Source: CAG-103 sp048217285 (GTDB lineage Bacteria; Bacillota; Clostridia; Oscillospirales; Oscillospiraceae). From it: a DNA stretch of 8,343 bases. The notes beneath the pieces are model-generated. The model made no database searches. It saw only the letters and a program-made list of their open reading frames with translations, and was not told where the DNA came from. Shown piece by piece: positions 1 through 5,617 of this stretch (position 1 is the first letter of the stretch; the number at the start of each line of letters is the position of its first letter). The stretch spans positions 1-8,343 of the forward strand of contig DBFWVW010000008.1 in NCBI GenBank assembly GCA_048217285.1, in the 5' to 3' direction. The translations under genes and the position numbers were made by a program.

Positions 1-300
1 ACGCCCTGCAATCATATCCTCATAAAGCCGCATTACCATTTTGTCCAGAACCTCAATCCGTTCCTCGTCCCTTGTAAGGGAGCGTTCCATTGCTTCCCGC
101 TGTTCCCGCTGCTCGGCTTCACAGGTATTGGTCAGGCGGTCGGCAACCGCTTCTCCGTCCATCAGGGCAGCTCTGGCACATTCCCGGATTTTCCGCAGCA
201 CATGACTGTAAAGGGTGTCATAATCAATCCGGTGCTGGGTGCAGTGGTTCTTTCCAAAGGCATTGTAGGTCTTGCAGGAGTACCGGCTCCCGTTCCTACA
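1..300 (-). pseudogene. Large serine recombinase, C-terminal fragment (zinc-ribbon end plus coiled coil), cut by the window edge
   Basis: Reading the minus strand from about 300 down to 1 gives an open frame with the pattern of the C-terminal part of a large serine recombinase of the TndX/TnpX type. It starts near CRNGSRYSCKTYNAFGKNHC, the second half of a zinc ribbon, continues with TQHRIDYDTLYSHVL, and ends in a charged helical stretch with RDEERIEVLDKMVMRLYEDM, the family's coiled coil. The catalytic domain, recombinase domain and first zinc-ribbon cysteine pair are absent upstream; at about 288-300 the sequence switches to a recombinase fragment on the other strand. The 3' end lies outside the window. 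Similarity of type is clear, but the exact family assignment is from memory. It could be the tail of the same gene whose catalytic domain lies at 1273-1680, since both are on the minus strand in the right order. That link is inference. Confidence 0.75.
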
Positions 301-1127
301 AGGATAAGACCATGATACAGAAGCCGGAAACAGAATGGATTTGCCATGAGGATGTCCACGAAGCAATCATTGACCGGGAACTGTGGGAAACGGTTCAGGA
401 AAAGAACCGGGCAGTGAAACAGCAGGTGGCAAATCATGCCGCCCCTATGCCCGCCCTGTTCACCGGCAAACTGGTCTGTGCCGATTGTGGGCATCCTCTG
501 GCAGCCACCCGCGAGACCCAGCGCAGAAAAAACGGGACATCCAAGCGATATGTTTCCTATATCTGCTCCCACTTTGCCACCACCGGACGCAGTGCCTGTT
601 CCTGGCATCGGATTTATGAAATCTCGCTGAAAACGCTGGTGCTGAATGAAATCAGGGCGCACAGTCAAGCAATAGCGCAGGATGAAAATGCTGTGCTGGA
701 CAAGCTGAGACAGCAGATACTTTCCGAAAGCACAGCCAGGCAAGAGGATTCCAAACTGGAAATCAGCCGGTTGCGGCGGCGTATCGGAGAGCTGGAACAC
801 ATGACCGCCAAACTTTACGAGGATAAGGTCAGCGGCATAATCAATAACGATACCTTTGCGGTCCTGATTCAGAAAAGTGAACAGGAACGCATCCAAAAGG
901 CAGAGCGTCTGGAGGTTCTTCTGGCAGAGGAACGAAAAGCCCAGCAAGAGGTTGAAAATATCCGACAATGGGCAAGCATCGTCTGCCGCTATCTGGATGT
1001 GCAGGAGCTTGACCGGGAAATCGTTGAGGAACTGATTGACCATATCGAGATCGGAGAACGCTCCGTCATAGACGGCCAGCGCCATCAGGACATTAAAATC
1101 TTTTACCGCTTTGTTGGTGTGGTATAA
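288..1127 (+). pseudogene. Large serine recombinase, C-terminal fragment lacking the catalytic domain
   Basis: From about SRSYKDKTMIQKPETEW onward the plus-strand frame reads as the C-terminal two-thirds of a TndX/TnpX-type site-specific recombinase. In order it has the end of the recombinase DNA-binding domain (HEDVHEAIIDRELWETVQ), a zinc ribbon with cysteines in VCADCGH, YICSHF and ACSWH, a long coiled coil rich in Glu, Arg and Lys, and the typical tail DREIVEELIDHIEIG...DIKIFYRFVGVV ending at a TAA at 1125-1127. There is no resolvase domain with the YxRxS catalytic serine. The open frame continues upstream to about 90, but that part is antisense to the minus-strand recombinase fragment and does not look like recombinase. 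No ribosome binding site suits the join. I read it as a broken gene, probably inactive, since these enzymes need the N-terminal serine for strand cleavage. The coiled coil resembles that of the minus-strand fragment, so the two are paralogues lying head to head. Confidence 0.8.
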
Positions 1128-1130
1128 TGA

Positions 1131-1166
1131 GAAAAAGAAAAGACCCGGCTGCATCCGCAGTCCGGG
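1131..1166 (-). terminator. Intrinsic terminator for minus-strand transcripts
   Basis: A stem of CCCGG+CTGC (1144-1152) pairs with GCAG+CCGGG (1157-1166), with one bulged T at 1161 and a four-base loop. On the minus strand the stem is followed directly by TCTTTTCTTTTTCT (1143-1130). That is the layout of a Rho-independent terminator acting on transcription coming from the recombinase/virD4 remnant. It has no T-tract in the plus direction, so it would not efficiently end the plus-strand recombinase fragment. Confidence 0.6.
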
Positions 1167-1236
1167 CATACACCTGACAACATTCTATAAAAACGGTTTG
1201 CGATTGAACCGCATCGCTTTGTCGAAAAAGAGTGAT

Positions 1237-1680
1237 TCAGCAGAACACCCTTCCCAAACAGCTTATGTTCTTCATAATGTTGCGGAAAGGGGTAAAATCA
1301 TCGTCCCCTCTGGCACTGTCCACGCCGTCATTGATGGCGATAAGGCGAACGCCACGCTGACGCAAGATTTCCATAATCTGACCGACTTTCAGATAGTCAC
1401 GACCCATGCGGCTCATGTCCTTGATACACAGGTACTCCACATTCCCGGCTTCCACTTCTTTCATCATTGCTAAAAATCCGGGACGGTCAAAGCAAGTACC
1501 GCTAATGCCATCGTCCGTGAAATGGACAATGTTTGTAAAGCCCTGCCGTGCGGCGAACTCCTCCAACATTGCCTTTTGATTGGATATGGAATTGCTCTCA
1601 CGCTGTTGGTCATCATCTTTGCCAAAGTCATCACGGCTCAGTCGTTCGTACAGAGCTGTGATTTTCTCATTTTTTCTCAT
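1237..1680 (-). pseudogene. Large serine recombinase, N-terminal catalytic (resolvase) domain, truncated
   Basis: ATG at 1678-1680 is preceded by AAAGGAG eight bases upstream, a good ribosome binding site. The first ~136 residues are a resolvase catalytic domain: ALYERLSRDD with the likely nucleophile Ser15, then DDGISGTCFDRPGF, CIKDMSRMGRDYLKVG with the conserved arginines, and LIAINDGVDSARGDDDFTPFRNIM. In intact relatives this last motif leads into an 'NEWYARD'-type stretch and the DNA-binding domain. Here it runs instead into 11 unrelated residues (from KNISCL) and a stop at 1237-1239, so homology ends near 1270-1273. With no DNA-binding domain, zinc ribbon or coiled coil it should not recombine DNA. 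The frame is also open upstream into the virD4 fragment without a stop, giving a 236-codon chimeric frame. The recombinase's own start and ribosome binding site are the more natural beginning. Confidence 0.8.
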
Positions 1681-1803
1681 AACTTGCGCTCCTTTCTTCG
1701 GTTTTAGGTTGTGTGTTCTAAGAGACTTCCCAACCGCTTGATTAAGAAGTCTTTTAGAGCATACAACACCGCTGGCTAATTTGTACTTTTTGTACTGCTT
1801 TAC
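1681..1803. other. Probable end of an inserted element, upstream of the serine recombinase
   Basis: These 123 bases lie between the last recognisable virD4 codon and the recombinase ATG. They hold the recombinase ribosome binding site, an imperfect 15-bp inverted repeat, and two copies of TTTGTACT nine bases apart (1780-1787 and 1789-1796) next to the virD4 breakpoint. In Tn4451-type elements the large serine recombinase gene lies close to one end, with its start facing that end. By that analogy this stretch would be the element terminus bound by the recombinase, and 1797-1806 the insertion point in virD4. The repeats and the breakpoint are seen; the attachment-site role is inferred. Confidence 0.45.
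1715..1760. repeat. Imperfect inverted repeat, 15-bp arms and 16-base spacer
   Basis: The arms at 1715-1729 and 1746-1760 (core GAGACTTC / GAAGTCTT) pair over 15 positions. Thirteen are Watson-Crick pairs and two are G.T pairs in the plus-strand reading. It sits 35 bases upstream of the truncated recombinase start. It could be a recombinase binding site at an element end, an operator for the recombinase gene, or a hairpin in its leader. Confidence 0.55.
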
Positions 1804-1947
1804 CGTCTGCCCCAGGCCCATGAGCTTATGGGGGAAATCCGCGCCAGCGGCCAGCCGGTAGGCTGTCCCCAGCTTTAGGCAGGCCCACAACACAAACAAA
1901 TAGGGGATGTTTGGTATCACATATTTTTTGACGCTACCTGTCCTCAT
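1804..1947 (-). pseudogene. VirD4/TraG-type type IV coupling protein, first ~48 codons only
   Basis: The minus-strand frame from ATG 1945-1947 gives VKKYVIPNIPYLFVLWACLK and then LGTAYRLAAGADFPHKLMG. This is the N-terminal membrane segment seen at the start of VirD4/TraG coupling proteins in clostridial conjugative elements. Intact proteins of this kind are around 600 residues long, with Walker A and B motifs that drive DNA to the mating channel. Here similarity stops after GLGQT (codon 48), where the element-end sequence begins, and the ATPase domain is missing. The start overlaps the last 14 bases of the upstream pcfB-like gene, the usual pcfB-virD4 arrangement, which supports both calls. 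The fragment continues in frame into the recombinase remnant by chance. Not functional as a coupling protein. Confidence 0.75.
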
Positions 1948-2410
1948 GCACCGCCTCCTTTGCGCGTTCCAGCTTTTGGGCGGGCTGGCGGGCCGCTTCT
2001 GCGGCGGCCTCCTTGATCTGCTCCCGGATGGGGGCTTTTGCGGATTTGGTGCGCTTTAGCAGCTGTTTGGAATACTCGGAGAAACAGGCTGTGATCGCGT
2101 CGGCCTGCCCCGCCTTGAAGAACAGCAAGTGCTTATCCGGCGCGACTTGATAAAAGGCGTAGTCCACATTCCATTTCCGGGCCACCCGGTCAAAGAGGGC
2201 CGGGGCCTCCACCTCGATACTGTTGGTGGCGGCCCCGTGGCCCATGAGCTGCCCCACCGTCTGCCTGCCGTGGGGCGTCTGCTTGGCCCGGTGGTGTTTG
2301 GCGATCTTCCGGCCTACCGCCTGGAGAACATAGGCAAGCCCCCGCGCCGTGAGCTTGCTTGCCTTAATAGATACTGCTATGGTACGTCTGGAAACGTCCT
2401 CGTCTATCAG
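1934..2410 (-). CDS. pcfB: PcfB-family (DUF3801) conjugation protein with apparent CTG start
   Basis: The 158-codon frame runs IDEDVSRRTIAVSIKASKLT, a helical middle with RAKQTPHGRQTVGQLMGHGA, the signature ATNSIEVEAP, then ARKWNVDYAFYQVAPDKHLL and an Ala/Lys/Glu-rich C-terminal helix. This is the complete PcfB/DUF3801 layout of clostridial conjugative elements. PcfB is known as a relaxase accessory factor that works with the coupling protein in pCF10 transfer. The downstream virD4 start overlaps its stop. The start is odd: an AGGAGG (2419-2424) lies eight bases before a CTG at 2408-2410, the frame is closed by TAA at 2414-2416, and there is no ATG. The first GTG (2255-2257) would discard the conserved N-terminal third. 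Either CTG is used or the original ATG was lost by mutation. With virD4 destroyed the protein has no local partner. Confidence 0.7.
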   Translation of the reverse strand: MIDEDVSRRTIAVSIKASKLTARGLAYVLQAVGRKIAKHHRAKQTPHGRQTVGQLMGHGAATNSIEVEAPALFDRVARKWNVDYAFYQVAPDKHLLFFKAGQADAITACFSEYSKQLLKRTKSAKAPIREQIKEAAAEAARQPAQKLERAKEAVHEDR

Positions 2411-2432
2411 CCCTTATCCCTCCTTCCACACG

Positions 2433-2467
2433 AAAAAAGCACCTCTGGACAATGTGTCCAGAAGTGC
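2433..2467 (-). terminator. Strong intrinsic terminator between ardA and pcfB
   Basis: On the minus strand, GCACTTCTGGAC (2467-2456) pairs with GTCCAGAGGTGC (2450-2439) through one wobble and a five-base loop, and is followed at once by six Ts (2438-2433). It begins three bases after the ardA stop codon and its T-tract ends eight bases before the pcfB ribosome binding site. It would stop most ardA transcripts before pcfB unless read-through or antitermination operates. Confidence 0.8.
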
Positions 2468-2469
2468 CG

Positions 2470-3036
2470 CTATCGGTCTGTATGGCCTTGCTCCGGGCGG
2501 GGGCGTTCCGCCGCCTGGGGAAAACGGTCAATGACTTCTTTATAAGCCGCCATCTGCTCCCGGATGGAAAGCTGCGGATAAGCAAAAACCTTGTGATCGT
2601 CTGGAATGTCCTCCAGCCCGTGGTAGTATTCAATAAACTGGCTGCCGTTGGGGAGGAAAAAACCGCCTTTGACAAACCCGCCATCCTCATTGATCCGCAT
2701 ATCCCGGCCATACGCCTCATAATCGAAATAATCCCGCAGGTTTTCGGGAATGTTGATTAGTTCCATGTCCTCCGCGTAAATGCGGCCCAGGGTTTCATCA
2801 TCAGACACGCCGATATAGAAATCGTAGCAATCCAGATTTTCCACCAGATTGATGAGGTCGCCCACGCCGGAGGTATGCTCGCCGCTGGCAACAGCCGCCT
2901 CAAACTTTTCCAAATCGCTTTTATCCAGCTCGGAGAGCAGGCAGGCCAGATGGTTGAGCTCGTCAATGCTTTCGTATTCTCCCAGGCAGGCGTTGAGTTC
3001 CGGCAGATCGCCGCCATACAATACGGTCAATGACAA
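2470..3036 (-). pseudogene. ardA: ArdA-like antirestriction protein, probably 5'-truncated
   Basis: The minus-strand frame of 188 codons carries the ArdA hallmarks: an acidic body with LGEYESIDELNHLACLLSEL, KFEAAVASGEHTSGVGDLIN, ENLDCYDFYIGVSDDETLG and the conserved YFDYEAYGRD. It ends with a SIREQ-containing tail (QLSIREQMAAYKEV) common on accessory proteins of clostridial conjugative elements. ArdA proteins mimic B-form DNA and inhibit type I restriction enzymes, protecting incoming conjugative DNA. The family-like sequence begins abruptly at about LTVLYGGDL. Upstream in frame are only ~13 unrelated codons and a stop at 3070-3072. The only nearby start is TTG 3034-3036, with a weak AAGGA four bases ahead. 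I conclude the first ArdA subdomain was lost at the border with chromosomal DNA, near 3031-3040. A shortened product could still be made. Confidence 0.65.
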
Positions 3037-3037
3037 A

Positions 3038-3070
3038 AGATCCTTCGCTCCGTCACAGGATGCTGGATCT
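3038..3070. repeat. Short palindromic intergenic repeat at the element border
   Basis: AGATCC (3038-3043) and GGATCT (3065-3070) form inverted ends, with a second inner pair ATCCT/AGGAT (3040-3044, 3057-3061). The minus-strand text CCTGTGACGGAGCGAAGGAT resembles a short hairpin-forming repeat I recall as common between genes in gut Clostridia. It sits exactly where the ardA homology stops. The rest of the gap to 3255 is AT-richer non-coding DNA in which I see no convincing promoter or RNA gene. Confidence 0.4.
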
Positions 3071-3255
3071 CAATATTTTATCACTTGACGCAAAGATCGT
3101 TCAATATCTGACAGAGAATTTTAATTTTATGAAGTTTTTTTCCGTTACCTACAGCATTCGACGCTTTTCTACTCCGTTCTGTGTTAAACTGCGCATCGCA
3201 GCAACCGGAAGACGCGCCGGGAACTGCAAATACGCTGAACAAAAAGGAGATCACC

Positions 3256-3411
3256 ATGGACTTCAAGAAACTGTACTTCACCCTCTTCAACACCCTGAGC
3301 GACGCCGTTGAGCACATCAACACCCATGACTATGAAGAGGCAAGGCTGCTGCTGATCCATGCGCAGCAGGAAGCCGAAGAGTGCTACATCGCAAGCGCGG
3401 CAAATATTTGA
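3256..3411 (+). CDS. Small conserved-type protein of unknown function (51 aa)
   Basis: ATG at 3256-3258 is preceded by AAAAAGGAGATCACC, a strong ribosome binding site at good spacing, and the frame ends at TGA 3409-3411. The product starts MDFKKLYFTLFNTLSDAVEH, continues with a charged stretch (INTHDYEEARLLLIHAQQEA) and ends EECYIASAANI. It is predicted to be a two-helix acidic cytoplasmic protein with no signal peptide, membrane segment or metal motif. Small proteins of this style (an LFN..SDA..E start, then a helix with LL..AQQ.AEE.Y) are, as far as I recall, frequent in Oscillospiraceae genomes; the role is unknown. Two hairpins follow it. It converges on proC and has no partner gene in the same direction, so it appears to be a single-gene transcript. 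Confidence 0.75.
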   Translation: MDFKKLYFTLFNTLSDAVEHINTHDYEEARLLLIHAQQEAEECYIASAANI

Positions 3412-3425
3412 CCGCACGCAGCAGA

Positions 3426-3465
3426 CAAACCGGGCAGAACCGCAAAAGCGGCTCTGCCCGGTTTG
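3426..3465. terminator. Long hairpin after the small gene, possible bidirectional terminator
   Basis: CAAACCGGGCAGAACCGC (3426-3443) pairs with GCGGCTCTGCCCGGTTTG (3448-3465) around an AAAA loop, with one A.C mismatch in 18 pairs. It is very stable but has no proper T-tract in the plus direction; on the minus strand it is followed by TCTGCTGC. It probably helps end transcription of the small gene together with the next hairpin. Confidence 0.5.
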
Positions 3466-3492
3466 CGAATGTTGCGGTATGTCCAGCGCATA

Positions 3493-3527
3493 AATTGCCC
3501 GGCGCTTCCATGTGCCGGGCGATTTTT
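3493..3527 (+). terminator. Intrinsic terminator between the small gene and proC
   Basis: AATTGCCCGGC (3493-3503) pairs with GCCGGGCGATT (3514-3524) over 11 positions with one wobble. Five Ts (3523-3527) overlap and follow the base of the stem in the plus direction. On the minus strand the same stem lies ten bases past the proC stop and is followed by AATTTATG, so it may serve the proline operon too. Confidence 0.65.
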
Positions 3528-3533
3528 CCGTGA

Positions 3534-4334
3534 TTACCCGAGCTGCCGGGTCTTTTCAAACGCCGCATCCACGGCAGCAATGCAGCTGCCGCGAAAACCG
3601 CGCTGTTCAAGTGCGTCCACGCCGGCGATTGTGCTGCCGCCGGGGCTGCAGACATCGTCCTTGAGCTGCTCCGGGTGCTTGCCGGACTGCAGCACCATCT
3701 CTGCGCTGCCGGAGAGCATCTGTGCCGCATAGCGGATGGCCTTCGCGCGCGGCAGGCCGCACTTGACGCCGCCGTCGGCCAGCGCCTCGATGAACATATA
3801 TGCAAATGCGGGGCCGCAGCCGGTGATGGCACAGCCGGCATCGATCATTGCCTCGGGAATGGGATCGACAATGCCCGCGTCCGCTATGAGCGACTGAAAC
3901 GCCGCAAGTTCGGCATCGGTGACATTCCCGTTCGCGCAGTAGAGCACAACGCCCTGCCCAACGGCACAGGCCGTGTTCGGCAAAATGCGGATGATCTTCT
4001 TATCCGCACCGAGCAGGTGCTCGAGCCGCTCAAGCTGCACCCCGGCGAGCATGGAAACGAAAATACTCTTCGACGCTGCTATGGGCGCCGCCAGCGACTG
4101 CACAACGCTGTCGATCATCTGCGGCTTGACACCGAGAAACACAAATTTGCTGCCGCTCAGGATCTCGTCCGGCGCGGCCGCCTGACAGCCCAGCCGCGCC
4201 GATGCCGCCACGCTGTGTTCCGGGCTGCTGCAGGCAACGGCAACCTTTTCATCCGTGACCTGCCTGACTGCGGCCGACGCCAGCGCGCCGCCCATATTGC
4301 CGGCGCCGATAAATCCGGCTTCATACTTCATCAT
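3534..4334 (-). CDS. proC: Pyrroline-5-carboxylate reductase (proline biosynthesis, last step)
   Basis: This enzyme reduces 1-pyrroline-5-carboxylate to L-proline with NAD(P)H in the cytoplasm. The 266-residue product has the N-terminal Rossmann motif GFIGAGNMGGA (residues 7-17), VKPQ (69-72), RILPNTACAVGQG (116-128) and GCGPAF (172-177). The P5CR signature is DDVCSPGGSTIAGVDALE (226-243), in the helical dimerisation domain. Length is normal for the family. I chose the ATG at 4332-4334 because AGGAGGGG (4341-4348) lies six bases before it. The reading frame is open further upstream, but that part overlaps proA and is not family-like. A second ATG follows immediately (4329-4331). The proA stop TGA overlaps the ribosome binding site, so translation is probably coupled to proA. 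It is the last gene of the proBAC operon. Confidence 0.96.
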   Translation of the reverse strand: MMKYEAGFIGAGNMGGALASAAVRQVTDEKVAVACSSPEHSVAASARLGCQAAAPDEILSGSKFVFLGVKPQMIDSVVQSLAAPIAASKSIFVSMLAGVQLERLEHLLGADKKIIRILPNTACAVGQGVVLYCANGNVTDAELAAFQSLIADAGIVDPIPEAMIDAGCAITGCGPAFAYMFIEALADGGVKCGLPRAKAIRYAAQMLSGSAEMVLQSGKHPEQLKDDVCSPGGSTIAGVDALEQRGFRGSCIAAVDAAFEKTRQLG

Positions 4335-4347
4335 ACGTCTCCCCTCC

Positions 4348-5604
4348 TCAACGGATCTGACCGTCACCGCGAATAATATATTTATAGGTACTCAGCTCGT
4401 CGAGCCCCATGGGGCCGCGGGCGTGGAGCTTCTGCGTGGAGATGCCCATCTCGCAGCCGAGACCAAACTCGCCGCCGTCGGTGAAACGGGTGGAGACGTT
4501 GACATACGTCGCGGCACTGTCCGTGCCGTTAATGAAGCGCTCGGCGTGCGCCGCATCCTCGGTAACAATGGCATTGCTGTGGTGCGTTGAGTGCGCGAGC
4601 ACGTGCGCAATGGCGGCGTCCAGACTGTCGACCACACCAACGGCGAGGATATAATCCAGATACTCCGTGTCAAAGTCCGTGCCAGATGCGGGCGTGCCGT
4701 CAATGATCTGCGCCGTAGCCGCATCGAGCCGCAGCTCGACCGGCGTGAGGCCCTTCGCAGCGCGGTCATCAACCAGCGCCTTTTTAAGCATGGGCAAAAA
4801 CGTCGCCGCGACCGCCCGATGCACAAGGCAGACCTCCTCAGCATTGCAGACCGAGGGACGGCTGGTCTTGGCGTTTTCAATGATGCGCACCGCCTTGCCG
4901 AGGTCGGCATATTCGTCCACATAAACATGGCAGATACCGGTACCGGTCTCGATGCAGGGTACGGTGGCGTTCTGCACGCAGGCGCGGATGAGTCCGGCCC
5001 CGCCACGCGGGATGAGCAGGTCAACAAGGCCCTTGGCCTGCATGATCTCCGTGGCGCTCTGGTGACTGGTGTCCTCGACGATATTGACAATGTCCGGATC
5101 GCCGCCGGCGGACACGATGCCCTGCTTGAGCGCAGCAACAATGGCCTTGGCCGTGTGGAAGGCCTCCTTGCCGCTGCGGAGCATACAGACATTGCCGCTC
5201 TTGATGGCCAGTGCGGCCGCATCCGACGTGACGTTCGGACGGCTTTCATAAATGATCGCGACCAGGCCGAGCGGCACCTGCTTTTTGTAGATTTTCATGC
5301 CGTTGGGGTGGTCGATCTGCGCGAGGATGCGCCCCGTGTGGTCCGGCAGCGCCACGGTCGCGCGGATGCCGTCAGCAATGGCGTCGATGCGGCCACGATC
5401 CAGATAGAGCCGGTCAAGCATCACGTCCGAGATATGGCCGCGCGCGGCGTCCATATCCTCGGCATTGCAGTGCAGGATGGCATCGCACTCCGTCTGCAGG
5501 CTATCGGCCATGGCGGACAAGATGCGGTTTTTATCCTCGGCAGAAGCGTTGCAGATGCTGGGCCACGCGGCCTTCGTCCGCTTGAGAATGTCGATGGTAG
5601 TCAT
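4348..5604 (-). CDS. proA: Glutamate-5-semialdehyde dehydrogenase (gamma-glutamyl phosphate reductase)
   Basis: ProA reduces gamma-glutamyl phosphate to glutamate 5-semialdehyde with NADPH; the product cyclises to pyrroline-5-carboxylate for ProC. The 418-residue protein is full length for the family and has the aldehyde dehydrogenase fold. Visible are GLVAIIYESRPNVTSDAAAL (residues 113-132), IPRGGAGLIR (198-207), the catalytic cysteine Cys253 in SRPSVCNAEE, and the ProA signature VNVSTRFTDGGEFGLGCEMG (368-387). The start ATG 5602-5604 has GAGGAGGGG just upstream, and that site contains the proB stop codon. The end runs into the proC ribosome binding site in the same way. It sits between proB and proC, as expected, since ProB's unstable phosphate product is handed to ProA. 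No frameshift or missing key residue is seen. Confidence 0.97.
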   Translation of the reverse strand: MTTIDILKRTKAAWPSICNASAEDKNRILSAMADSLQTECDAILHCNAEDMDAARGHISDVMLDRLYLDRGRIDAIADGIRATVALPDHTGRILAQIDHPNGMKIYKKQVPLGLVAIIYESRPNVTSDAAALAIKSGNVCMLRSGKEAFHTAKAIVAALKQGIVSAGGDPDIVNIVEDTSHQSATEIMQAKGLVDLLIPRGGAGLIRACVQNATVPCIETGTGICHVYVDEYADLGKAVRIIENAKTSRPSVCNAEEVCLVHRAVAATFLPMLKKALVDDRAAKGLTPVELRLDAATAQIIDGTPASGTDFDTEYLDYILAVGVVDSLDAAIAHVLAHSTHHSNAIVTEDAAHAERFINGTDSAATYVNVSTRFTDGGEFGLGCEMGISTQKLHARGPMGLDELSTYKYIIRGDGQIR

Positions 5605-5617
5605 GGTAGTCCCCTCC

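Noticed and set aside
90..287. Upstream extension of the plus-strand recombinase frame
   Set aside because: This part is antisense to minus-strand recombinase sequence and has no family features; it is open only by chance.
1123..1128. TATAAT at the end of the plus-strand recombinase fragment
   Set aside because: No suitable -35 box at 16-18 bp and no downstream plus-strand gene; part of the Val-Val-stop codons.
1194..1217. Small inverted repeats CGGTT/AACCG and GCGAT/ATCGC
   Set aside because: Arms of only five bases in a non-coding gap; too short to assign a role, although they could belong to an element end.
1..1680. Invertible recombinase shuffling system (phase-variable gene switch)
   Set aside because: Inverting the middle segment would join the catalytic domain to the second recombinase without the ~130-residue stretch between them, and no matching inverted repeats flank the segment. 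Decay explains it better.
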